From Kuafuiihalomonas sp039024635 (GTDB taxonomy: Bacteria > Myxococcota > Kuafuiibacteriia > Kuafuiibacteriales > Kuafuiibacteriaceae): a stretch of DNA of 5,110 bases. Positions 1 to 5,110 of the stretch are shown piece by piece; the first letter of the stretch is position 1, and every line of letters begins with the position of its first letter. The DNA is taken from positions 1 to 5,110 of the forward strand of contig JBCCQA010000065.1 of NCBI GenBank assembly GCA_039024635.1. The letters run 5' to 3'. The translations under genes and the position numbers were made by a program. Below the pieces are notes generated by a model. That model had not been told where the DNA came from and ran no database searches. It saw only the letters and a list, made by a program, of their open reading frames with translations.

Positions 1-108
1 GTCCTGCGGCTGCTGCCGATCTGGATCGAAGACTACAACGAGAATCATCCCCATAAGGGCCTCAAGATGAGGTCCCCGAGGGAGTATCGCCGGGGCAACT
101 CGGCCTGA
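1..108 (+). CDS. IS3-family transposase, C-terminal end (partial)
   Basis: This is the end of a DDE transposase whose start lies left of the window; 35 codons remain before the TGA at 106-108. The frame reads WIEDYNENHPHKGLKMRSPR, the classic tail of the IS3-family integrase core (rve_3-type): an aromatic/acidic helix, then DYN-x-x-HPH-x-GL, then the SPREY motif. The last catalytic Glu of the DDE triad would normally lie a little further upstream, outside the window. Such proteins cut and join IS ends, and are usually made as an OrfAB fusion by programmed frameshifting; the slippage site is not visible here. A terminal-repeat-like sequence follows within 10 bases of the stop, as expected for an IS3 element. 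The family call is firm; the IS2-like subgroup is only suggested by the end sequence. Confidence 0.88.
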   Translation, partial: VLRLLPIWIEDYNENHPHKGLKMRSPREYRRGNSA

Positions 109-114
109 ATTTGG

Positions 115-140
115 TGTCCGGTTTGACGGGGGCAACTACA
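115..140 (+). mobile_element. Probable right terminal repeat of the IS3-family element
   Basis: Starting 7 bases after the transposase stop, the sequence opens with TGTCCGG, passes through a G-run and closes with GGGGGCAACTACA. IS3-family elements end in a terminal ...CA, and the IS2 group has right ends built as TGTC-x-GG ... GGGGGC-x-A...CTA, which this resembles closely. The outermost base is probably 140, though a second CA at 141-142 makes 142 possible. The matching left end lies outside the window, so the inverted-repeat pairing and the target-site duplication cannot be seen. Confidence 0.6.
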
Positions 141-554
141 CACCTTTGGACCGAAGCCAAATGGATCAGCATCTATCGGGTTATTCCCGTCAACCGGCCA
201 CTCGAATGACCACGCAAAAACACCGCTACAGTCGAGAAGACTCTGCTGGACCCAGGAAGCCACGCAACGCCTGCGAAGCTCCTGAGCCAGGACCGTGTTC
301 CCCTTGGCCTTCGGAGAGGCATCCTACTTTGGCTCCTCTCTTGCTCCAGGGAGTCCCGGCCCTTACCCTATTGACGTGGTGTTCGAGGCAGGTACGTTCT
401 CCGAGTCAGGGTATACGGAGCCCATCTACCGAGACCCCATGTTCCCCAACTGAATTTCCTGCGGGTCCAATGAGGTTCGTCGATCGCGTTCTCATGACAG
501 TGGTTGATCCCGTCACTCGTGCTGGCGGGACTTCGACTGTGTACGGGGAAGGCG
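141..554. other. Non-coding or degenerate stretch between the IS end and the lipoprotein gene
   Basis: About 410 bases without a convincing gene. Open frames exist on both strands, but their translations are rich in Pro, Arg and Ser, have no recognisable motif, and overlap one another, so I treat them as chance. A weak sigma70-like pair may be present on the plus strand: TTGACG at 371-376 and TACGTT at 393-398 with 16 bases between, but the -10 matches only half of the consensus. A six-base inverted repeat (GAGAGG/CCTCTC, near 314-345) is too short to interpret. The stretch presumably contains the promoter of the lipoprotein gene at 555 and could contain sequence displaced or interrupted by the IS. 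Confidence 0.4.
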
Positions 555-1142
555 ATGAGTAGCCTCATCCCCTTCGGCCTTGCTCTCGTTGCTGCTTTGC
601 TTGGCGGCTGCTCGGACGACGCTGGGCGGACCCTGGAGACTCCGGATCACCTGATTCAAGATGAAGGCCAACCAGACCAGGGAGTCCTGGATCTAGGAGA
701 GGACTTGGGGAGTATTACGGAAGGATGCGTGGCTACAGGCGAGTCCTGCCCAGGTTTTCGTCTTTCCCTTGACCAAGAGTGCGAGGAGGATACGACCGGC
801 GCGTTAAATACCGTATTTGACCCCAGGCTGGAATTTGGAGGCGACGGCGAGCATCTTCTCGCCTTCACGGCACCTACTGACGGCACTTTTCAGGTTAAAT
901 TTGAGCCTCCCAATGGGAATGACGCATGTGGAATCTCCGTCTACGACTCAATGGGCGAGCCGCACTCGCCGCAGACCGATTGTCCTTCTAGCCCGCTTCA
1001 GACCACGGACTTGGACGGCGTCTACTACAGTGGACAACAAGTATCTCTGGTAGGAGGCCAGGAGTTGTTGATTGCTGTAGGGTGCCCGGCTTGGGTCAAC
1101 CAACGGGAAGGACGCTATTCTCTCACAGTTCGCAAACTCTAG
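555..1142 (+). CDS. Small secreted lipoprotein with PPC-like beta-sandwich pattern
   Basis: A predicted lipoprotein of 195 residues. The start at 555 is chosen because it places a compact signal peptide directly at the N-terminus: hydrophobic PFGLALVAALLGG, then a lipobox LGGC with the lipidated Cys at residue 19. An upstream in-frame ATG at 504 would add 17 residues before this signal and is less likely. A purine-rich GGGGAAGG at 545-552 lies very close to the ATG. After Cys19 comes an acidic, Asp/Gly/Pro/Gln-rich linker of about 35 residues, typical of myxobacterial-type lipoproteins. The rest, about residues 60-195, has the rhythm of bacterial pre-peptidase C-terminal (PPC)-like domains: GEHLLAFTAPTDGTFQVKF near the middle, and GQELLIAV ... 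GRYSLTVRKL at the end. It also has several Cys that could form disulphides outside the cytoplasm. No catalytic motif is visible. It converges on the FG-GAP gene with a gap of 74 bases. The lipoprotein call is strong; the fold is an inference. Confidence 0.75.
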   Translation: MSSLIPFGLALVAALLGGCSDDAGRTLETPDHLIQDEGQPDQGVLDLGEDLGSITEGCVATGESCPGFRLSLDQECEEDTTGALNTVFDPRLEFGGDGEHLLAFTAPTDGTFQVKFEPPNGNDACGISVYDSMGEPHSPQTDCPSSPLQTTDLDGVYYSGQQVSLVGGQELLIAVGCPAWVNQREGRYSLTVRKL

Positions 1143-1216
1143 GGGCATGCTGAAGTTCACCATGAAAGGAGTCATGCTGACTAATCTGACGCGGTGCGGC
1201 TTCGCGCATCCAAGAG

Positions 1217-2866
1217 CTACGGTCTGACCCTTCGCACGTACACCGCCCCGCTAAACTGAGCAGCGTTGTTGTCTTGGTCTCCGTTCACACCAGTGGCGGC
1301 GCTGGACTCCCCATTGGTCCCGACGGCCAAGGTGTCGCCGTCGAGGGCGACGGTCCCGCCGAAGAAGTCCCCCTCGTCCGTGTTCGAGGCCTTAAGGTAG
1401 GCCGCCTGGCGCCACGTCGTGCCCGAGCGTGTGAAGATATACACCGCGCCGCTTTGCAGCGCCTCGTTGTTTGCTTGGTCTCCGTTCACGTCGGTGGCGG
1501 CGCTGGACTCCCCACGGGCCCCGACGGCCAAGACGTCGCCGTCGAGGGCGACGCTCGAGCCGAACCTGTCGTCCTCGTCCGTGTTCGAGGCCTTGAGGTC
1601 AGCCTCCTGGCGCCACATCGTCCCCGACCGAGTGAAGACGTACACGGCACCACTGCGAAAGGAATCGTTGTTGGCTTGGTCTCCGTTCACGCCGGTGGCG
1701 GTGCTGGACTCCCCGAGGGCCCCGACGGCCAAGGTGTCGCCGTCGAGGGCGACGCTCCAGCCGAACTGGTCGTCCGCGTCCGTGTTCGAGGCCTTGAGGT
1801 AGGCCTCCTGGCGCCACGTCGTGCCCGAGCGTGTAAAAACGTACACCGCGCCGCTGATGAACGCGTCGTTGTTGGCCTGGTCTCCGTTCACGCCGCTGGC
1901 AGTGCTGGCCTCCCAGTTGGCCCCGACGGCCAAGGTGTCGCCCTCGACGGCGACGCTGAGGCCGAACTGGTCGTCCTCGTCCGTGTTCGAGGCCTTGAGG
2001 TACGCCTCCTGACGCCACGTCGTGCCCGAGCGCGCGAACACGTACACCGCACCGCTTCCCGTAGCGTCGTTGTTGGCCTGGTCTCCGTTCACACCGGTGG
2101 CGGCGCTGGCCTCCGAGGGCGCCCCGACAACCAGAGTATCGCCGTCGAGGGCGACGCTGAGGCCGAACCTGTCGTCCTCGTCCGTGTTCGAGGCCTTGAG
2201 GTAGGCCTCCTGGCGCCACATCGTCCCCGACCGCGTGAAGACGTACACCGCACCACTTCGCCTAGCGTCGTTGTTGGCTTGGTCTCCGTTCACGCCGGTG
2301 GCCGCGCTGTCCTCCCAACTGGCCCCGACGGCCAAGGTGTCGCCGTCGAGGGCGACGCTCGAGCCGAACAAGTCGGGCCCGTCCGTGTTCGAGGCTTTGA
2401 GATAGGCTTCCTGGCGCCACATCGTCCCCGACCGAGTGAAGACGTACACCGCACCACTTCCCGTAGCGTCGTTGTTGGCTTGGTCTCTATTCACGCCGGT
2501 GGCGTCGCTGTCCTCAGAGGAGGCCCCGACGGCCAAGGTGTCACCGTCAAGGGCGACGCTATCGCCGAAGAAGTCGGCCTCGTTCGTGTTCGAGGCCTTA
2601 AGGTAGGCCTCCTCGAAGCGCTCGCAAGACACGCCGAGCACAACCGAGCAGGCGTCCGATTCGCACATCGTATCCGGGCCGGTGGCATCGTCGCCTGCGG
2701 CGTTCGCGGAGCCGGCCGGACAAGCCACGCACGCACCCTCCAGCACGCGCTCATTCACTGCGCACAGCTCGGACTCGCCCGGCTCAAAGCCACCCGGCGT
2801 GTCTTCGCACCCCGCGACCAGTGCGGCCGTCATAACGAGTGCTGCCTGGAGTTCTCTACGGCCCAT
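1217..2866 (-). CDS. FG-GAP seven-repeat beta-propeller lipoprotein
   Basis: A 549-residue exported protein. Residues 1-20 are a lipoprotein signal: charged MGRRE, hydrophobic AALVMTAALVAG, and lipobox VAGC with Cys20 followed by Glu-Asp. Residues 21-85 form a Cys-rich leader with six further Cys (35, 46, 49, 68, 73, 81), including a C-x-x-C-PAG motif reminiscent of ephrin-receptor-like modules. Residues 86-549 are seven repeats of 67 residues, the last cut to 62. Each holds YLKASNT, an F-G pair at repeat positions 15-16, GDTLAVGA, VNGDQANND and SGAVYVF, the bacterial form of the FG-GAP blade known from integrin alpha propellers. Seven blades would close one complete propeller. Such proteins usually bind ligands or partners at the cell surface; no ligand can be inferred. 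The gene follows the integrase remnant on the same strand after 51 bases. I see no clear Shine-Dalgarno before the ATG. The repeated VNGDQ loop recalls, but does not strictly match, calcium-binding DxDxDG loops. Confidence 0.9.
   Translation of the reverse strand: MGRRELQAALVMTAALVAGCEDTPGGFEPGESELCAVNERVLEGACVACPAGSANAAGDDATGPDTMCESDACSVVLGVSCERFEEAYLKASNTNEADFFGDSVALDGDTLAVGASSEDSDATGVNRDQANNDATGSGAVYVFTRSGTMWRQEAYLKASNTDGPDLFGSSVALDGDTLAVGASWEDSAATGVNGDQANNDARRSGAVYVFTRSGTMWRQEAYLKASNTDEDDRFGLSVALDGDTLVVGAPSEASAATGVNGDQANNDATGSGAVYVFARSGTTWRQEAYLKASNTDEDDQFGLSVAVEGDTLAVGANWEASTASGVNGDQANNDAFISGAVYVFTRSGTTWRQEAYLKASNTDADDQFGWSVALDGDTLAVGALGESSTATGVNGDQANNDSFRSGAVYVFTRSGTMWRQEADLKASNTDEDDRFGSSVALDGDVLAVGARGESSAATDVNGDQANNEALQSGAVYIFTRSGTTWRQAAYLKASNTDEGDFFGGTVALDGDTLAVGTNGESSAATGVNGDQDNNAAQFSGAVYVRRVRP
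1220..2611 (-). repeat. Seven in-frame 201-bp tandem repeats within the FG-GAP gene
   Basis: The period is exactly 201 bases with no insertion or deletion. The marker CCGTTCAC (plus strand) recurs at 1281, 1482, 1683, 1884, 2085 and 2286, with the altered form CTATTCAC at 2487. In coding order the units are 2611-2411, 2410-2210, 2209-2009, 2008-1808, 1807-1607, 1606-1406 and 1405-1220 (shortened). Large parts are almost identical between units, while differences cluster at the same few codons in each. This suggests amplification from one ancestral blade with later diversification or homogenisation. It is a likely place for recombination and for assembly error. Confidence 0.93.
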
Positions 2867-2917
2867 GCTGGGGAGTGCGTGTAGCGCGCCTATCCGTCAT
2901 CGGTCAGGCCGGAATCC

Positions 2918-3728
2918 TCACTCAAACCGAATCCGCTCCGCCTCAGACCTGAGACTCTTCTCCGAGCTCCTCACGTACAGCTGGGTCGTCCTGACGTCGG
3001 CATGCCCCGCCATCTGGGCCGCCGTCTGAAGGGACCCTCCCGCCTCCACGTAGGCCGTGATGCCGGTGGCCCGAAAGCTGTGGGTGCAGAGGTTCCCGTC
3101 CATTCCGAGACGCTCGGCCCTCCGCTTCACCATCTGGAGGACCGTATTCCGCTGCATCACCTTCCGGTGGCCTTCTGGCGGGCCCCTCGAGGCGGCCAGA
3201 CGCCCTGAAAGAGCGGGGCCTGCTTCTCGGTGATGCCTGCGGCCTCGAGCCACTGCAGGACCGCTGAGGCCGCCTCGTGGTGCAGGGCCTGACGGTGCTG
3301 TTCTCCGCCTTTGCCTCATAGGTAGACGCTGTAGCCGGCCCCAGAGGACTCGAAGTCTCCCACTCTCAGTCTGAGCGCCGTCGACACCCGCGGGAAGGCA
3401 TAGGCCATGGTCGAAATGAGGGCCCTGTCCCGAAGCCCCACCAGGCTCTCGGTCTCAATGGCGTCGAGGAGCTTTCGCATGTCGGGGCCTTCGAGATGGG
3501 GTGTCTTGCCGCCGCGACGTCCTCGAGGCCCCGGCCCTGGGTGTCCCACCAGCTCAAGAACGGGAGCACCGCACGGGCGTAGGCCTCGGCGGTGTTTGGG
3601 TTGGGGAGATGGCTCGTGAAGAACGTCAGGACACGTTGAATGACGGACTCGCCGGCGTTGGTGAGGATGGCCGGGAGGGGGGCGCCCGAGGCTTAGGTGG
3701 TCGGGACCAGGGCGCTCGAGGAGGGCAT
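2918..3728 (-). pseudogene. Tyrosine recombinase (phage-type integrase), broken by several lesions
   Basis: Once joined across frames, the pieces form a site-specific tyrosine recombinase, which cuts and rejoins DNA through a 3'-phosphotyrosine. From an ATG at 3728 the frame starts MPSSSALVPTT and meets TAA. It continues with the SAM-like core-binding segment (FFTSHLPNPNTAEAYARAV ... FLSWWDTQGRGLEDV) to about 3516. There the frame changes and the text jumps to GKTPHLEGPDMRKLLDAI, so roughly 60-70 family residues are missing. The catalytic half reads GLRDRALISTMAYAFPRVST (Arg I at 3388-3390), then VYL-stop-GKGGE (Lys at 3310-3312), with TGA at 3316-3318. A -1 shift near 3160 leads into VMQRNTVLQMVKRR, HSFRATGIT (His 3080-3082, Arg 3071-3073), AGH (3002-3004) and QLYV (nucleophile Tyr 2975-2977), ending ERIRFE. 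All five catalytic residues survive, but no intact protein can be made. The span is about 270 codons, shorter than the roughly 320 usual for this family. Confidence 0.88.
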
Positions 3729-3793
3729 GGCCCATGTGATCAGGCGGAGATCGCAGGGTCAATGCCGGCCCAGTGCCCGACCGAACTGTCTGG

Positions 3794-4431
3794 TCAGAAG
3801 TCCTCGAACACGCATTCCAGCTCCCTGACCTGATTCGGCTCGAAGTCGACGTTGAACTCGACTCGGCAGGCCTGACGAAAGAGCTCGAGTGCCCCTCCAT
3901 TGCTTGCTCCTTGGAAAAAATAAATCGGCTCCTCGTATCCTCTAAGCCTGCCCCCCTCCCCGAGAACTCGAAAACATCGAAGCCTTCGACCGTTCTTACA
4001 AGGTTGGCCTGAAGTTCGGTCTGAAGCTCGGGGTCGAGGTCTTCACGGCGAGTTGTGAACACGTTCCTAACGAGTCCTTCCGATACTCGTACCCGCACCG
4101 TGTCTAGGTCGCACACCGAAACCTCCTCGGTGGCACCCCCACATCCAAAGGGAACCGCCCTTTCGCGGGTCACTCCATAGGTTCCAGCCGGATGAAACGA
4201 CACGATGACGTCGCTCGGGTCCAGAGCACCGCTTCGCGGCACCGAAGCCAGCTCGATGCGCCTCGTGAAGGTCGTGCCGAAACTCTCTCCATCGTCCCAC
4301 GGGCAAATGACACCCGAACCCTGCCCGTGGGAGAGCGGTGAATCGATGGACCAAACCAGGCCCACGAGAAGGATGACGAGAGCCGGTCGCCAAGACCCAA
4401 GACGCCAGGCTGCTGAGCGTGTCTTCGGCAT
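3794..4431 (-). pseudogene. Secreted Cys-containing protein, copy 1 (frameshifted paralogue)
   Basis: I do not recognise the family. The start at 4429-4431 has a good ribosome site, AGGAG, 8 bases upstream. Residues 1-37 look like a Sec signal: several Arg/Lys, then ALVILLVGLVWSI, then a polar stretch ending SHGQG. The mature part begins ICPWDDGE and includes the block TRRIELASVPRSGALDPSDV through FGCGG and SVCDL, nearly identical to copy 2. At a run of four G (plus 3892-3895, residue 180) the frame is lost. Shifting by -1 restores LELFRQACRVEFNVDFEPN and CVFEDF, ending with TGA at 3794-3796, which aligns with the QACRVNF ... CLFEEF end of copy 2. The corrected product is 212 residues with five conserved Cys, consistent with an extracytoplasmic protein. 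Uncorrected, the frame runs on into the integrase remnant and ends at 3316 as a spurious 371-residue chimera. The shift may be real or a homopolymer sequencing error. Confidence 0.8.
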
Positions 4432-4439
4432 TGCTCTCG

Positions 4440-4444
4440 CTCCT
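4440..4444 (-). promoter_or_regulatory. Ribosome binding site of copy 1
   Basis: AGGAG on the minus strand, separated from the ATG at 4431 by 8 bases. It is the best Shine-Dalgarno match in the window and fixes the start of copy 1. Confidence 0.65.
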
Positions 4445-4489
4445 ACCTGAAGAAGCCTTTCAGATACCCAGCTACCGATGCGTACTCGT

Positions 4490-4525
4490 CCAAGACGACC
4501 TGTTCTGGCTCAAGGCTCGTCTTGG
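4490..4525. other. Inverted repeat between the two paralogues (possible stem-loop)
   Basis: CCAAGACGA at 4490-4498 and its exact reverse complement TCGTCTTGG at 4517-4525 form a nine-base-pair stem. Inside it, CCT (4499-4501) pairs with AGG (4513-4515) after a single bulged base (4516), extending the stem to 12 pairs around an 11-base loop. It lies 38 bases beyond the stop of copy 2 and about 60 bases before the start of copy 1. No U-run follows on the minus strand, so it is not a standard intrinsic terminator. It could stabilise the 3' end of the copy 2 mRNA or be a protein-binding palindrome. Confidence 0.5.
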
Positions 4526-4562
4526 TCAGAATCCACGTTCGTGGCCGTCGCTAGGACCGTGG

Positions 4563-5110
4563 TCAAAATTCTTCGAACAAGCATGGAATCATCTCCTGGA
4601 GCTCTGATGGGTCGAAGTCAAAATTGACTCGGCAGGCTTGAGATAAAAGCGCGAGCTCGCTCGTACTTTGCGAGGAAAAGACGAAAACGCTGTCGGCCTC
4701 ATCTCCCCCCTCGAATGCCAGGCCTACACCACTGAACTCGAAGACATCAAACCCATCGACGGTTCGTAACAGATTGGCCTGAAGCTCGGTGAGCCCGTCA
4801 CCGCGAAGGCTCAAGACTGCTCCGGCGAGTCCCTCCGTCACTCTTACCCGCACCGTATTGAGGTCACACACCGAAACCTCCTCGGTGGCACCCCCACATC
4901 CAAAGGGAACCGCTCTTTCGCGGGTCACTCCATAGGTTCCAGGCGGATGAAACGACACGATGACGTCGCTCGGGTCTAGGGCTCCGCTTCGTGGCACCGA
5001 AGCTAGCTCGATGCGTCTCGTGAAAGACCCCTCTCCATCGTCCCATGGGCAAAAGCCGCCGACCTGCCCTTGGGAGGGCGGCGTATCGATCGCCCAGCCG
5101 AGGCCCACGA
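4563..5110 (-). CDS. Secreted Cys-containing protein, copy 2 (5' end outside window)
   Basis: Open to the right edge of the window and ending at TAG 4563-4565. The first visible codons (VGLGWAIDTPPSQGQ) align with VGLVWSIDSPLSHGQ in the signal-peptide region of copy 1, so about 23 N-terminal residues should lie beyond the edge and the GTG at 5108 is not the start. The mature part holds FCPWDDGE, TRRIELASVPRSGALDPSDV, FGCGGATEEVSVCDL, ELQANLLRTVDGFDVFEFSG and a C-terminal QACRVNF ... CLFEEF. Five Cys match copy 1. No catalytic motif, membrane anchor or lipobox is visible, so a periplasmic or released protein is likely. The frame is intact here, unlike copy 1, so this is probably the functional copy. 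Copy 1 follows on the same strand after 131 bases, and the two may be co-transcribed. Function is unknown. Confidence 0.75.
   Translation of the reverse strand, partial: VGLGWAIDTPPSQGQVGGFCPWDDGEGSFTRRIELASVPRSGALDPSDVIVSFHPPGTYGVTRERAVPFGCGGATEEVSVCDLNTVRVRVTEGLAGAVLSLRGDGLTELQANLLRTVDGFDVFEFSGVGLAFEGGDEADSVFVFSSQSTSELALLSQACRVNFDFDPSELQEMIPCLFEEF

Larger units (their letters stand above)
3794..5110 (-). repeat. Tandem gene duplication (copy 2 and copy 1)
   Basis: Positions 4085-4271 align with 4840-5026 without gaps at an offset of 755 bases. I count roughly a dozen substitutions over about 187 bases, or about 93 percent identity. Similarity continues at lower level, with small indels, towards both ends of the genes. 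The sequences downstream of the two stop codons do not look alike, so the duplicated unit seems limited to the gene. Confidence 0.85.

Noticed and set aside
371..398. TTGACG / TACGTT as a sigma70 promoter for the lipoprotein
   Set aside because: Only three of six bases match the -10, and such pairs occur by chance in a sequence of this length.
146..562. A 138-codon plus-strand frame before the lipoprotein gene
   Set aside because: Pro/Arg/Ser-rich translation without a motif, starting just past the IS end and overlapping the better-supported lipoprotein start.
1146..1180. Direct repeat CATGCTGA at 1146-1153 and 1173-1180 in the gap between the convergent genes
   Set aside because: Eight bases, two copies and no associated structure; also no convincing terminator hairpin with a U-run in this gap.
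1599..2219. A 206-codon minus-strand frame inside the FG-GAP gene, rich in Arg and Gly
   Set aside because: Out-of-frame reading of the repeats; low complexity and fully contained in a well-supported gene.
1220..2611. CRISPR-like array, because of regular repeats
   Set aside because: The period is 201 bases and in frame with a protein of recognised FG-GAP blades; there are no short repeats with unique spacers.
1274..2884. A 536-codon open frame on the plus strand opposite the FG-GAP gene
   Set aside because: It is a shadow. The codon bias and exact 201-base period of the real gene keep stops out of the opposite frame; the translation is a Val/Arg/Gly-rich repeat with no signal or known motif.
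4419..4607. A 62-codon plus-strand frame in the gap between the paralogues
   Set aside because: It overlaps both flanking genes on the opposite strand, has no ribosome site and no recognisable motif.

Overview
The window is GC-rich and looks like an accessory, mobile-element-scarred part of the chromosome of a myxobacterium-like organism (Myxococcota/Bradymonadota, former Deltaproteobacteria). The taxonomic guess rests on style: two lipoproteins with Asp/Gly/Pro-rich linkers, and an FG-GAP protein whose Cys-rich leader carries a CPAGSANAAGDD-type motif. It is an inference; there is no marker gene.

Layout. Positions 1-108 (+) are the last codons of an IS3-family transposase, followed by what looks like the right terminal repeat of that IS (about 115-140). 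Positions 141-554 hold no convincing gene. Positions 555-1142 (+) encode a small secreted lipoprotein with a PPC-like beta-sandwich pattern. It converges on a minus-strand series that fills the rest of the window. In transcription order from the right edge, this series is: a secreted Cys-containing protein cut by the window edge (copy 2, 4563-5110); a tandem paralogue of it carrying a -1 frameshift (copy 1, 3794-4431); a wrecked tyrosine recombinase (2918-3728); and an FG-GAP beta-propeller lipoprotein of seven 67-residue repeats (1217-2866).

The main hidden structure lies between 2918 and 4431. The long open frame 3316-4431 (371 codons) is not one gene. It joins, by accident, the frameshifted copy 1 to an out-of-frame spacer and then to the middle of an integrase. 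Once corrected, copy 1 ends at 3794 with the same C-terminus as copy 2. The integrase can then be read from an ATG at 3728 to a stop at 2918 through four lesions: a TAA near codon 12, an internal deletion with frame change near 3508-3516, a TGA at 3316-3318, and a -1 shift near 3160. All five catalytic residues of the tyrosine recombinase family can still be read in the pieces.

Functionally, the intact products are predicted to be exported or surface-attached, with no enzymatic function visible. The IS end and the dead integrase suggest an old integration or rearrangement site. I see no defence system, CRISPR array, tRNA or rRNA.
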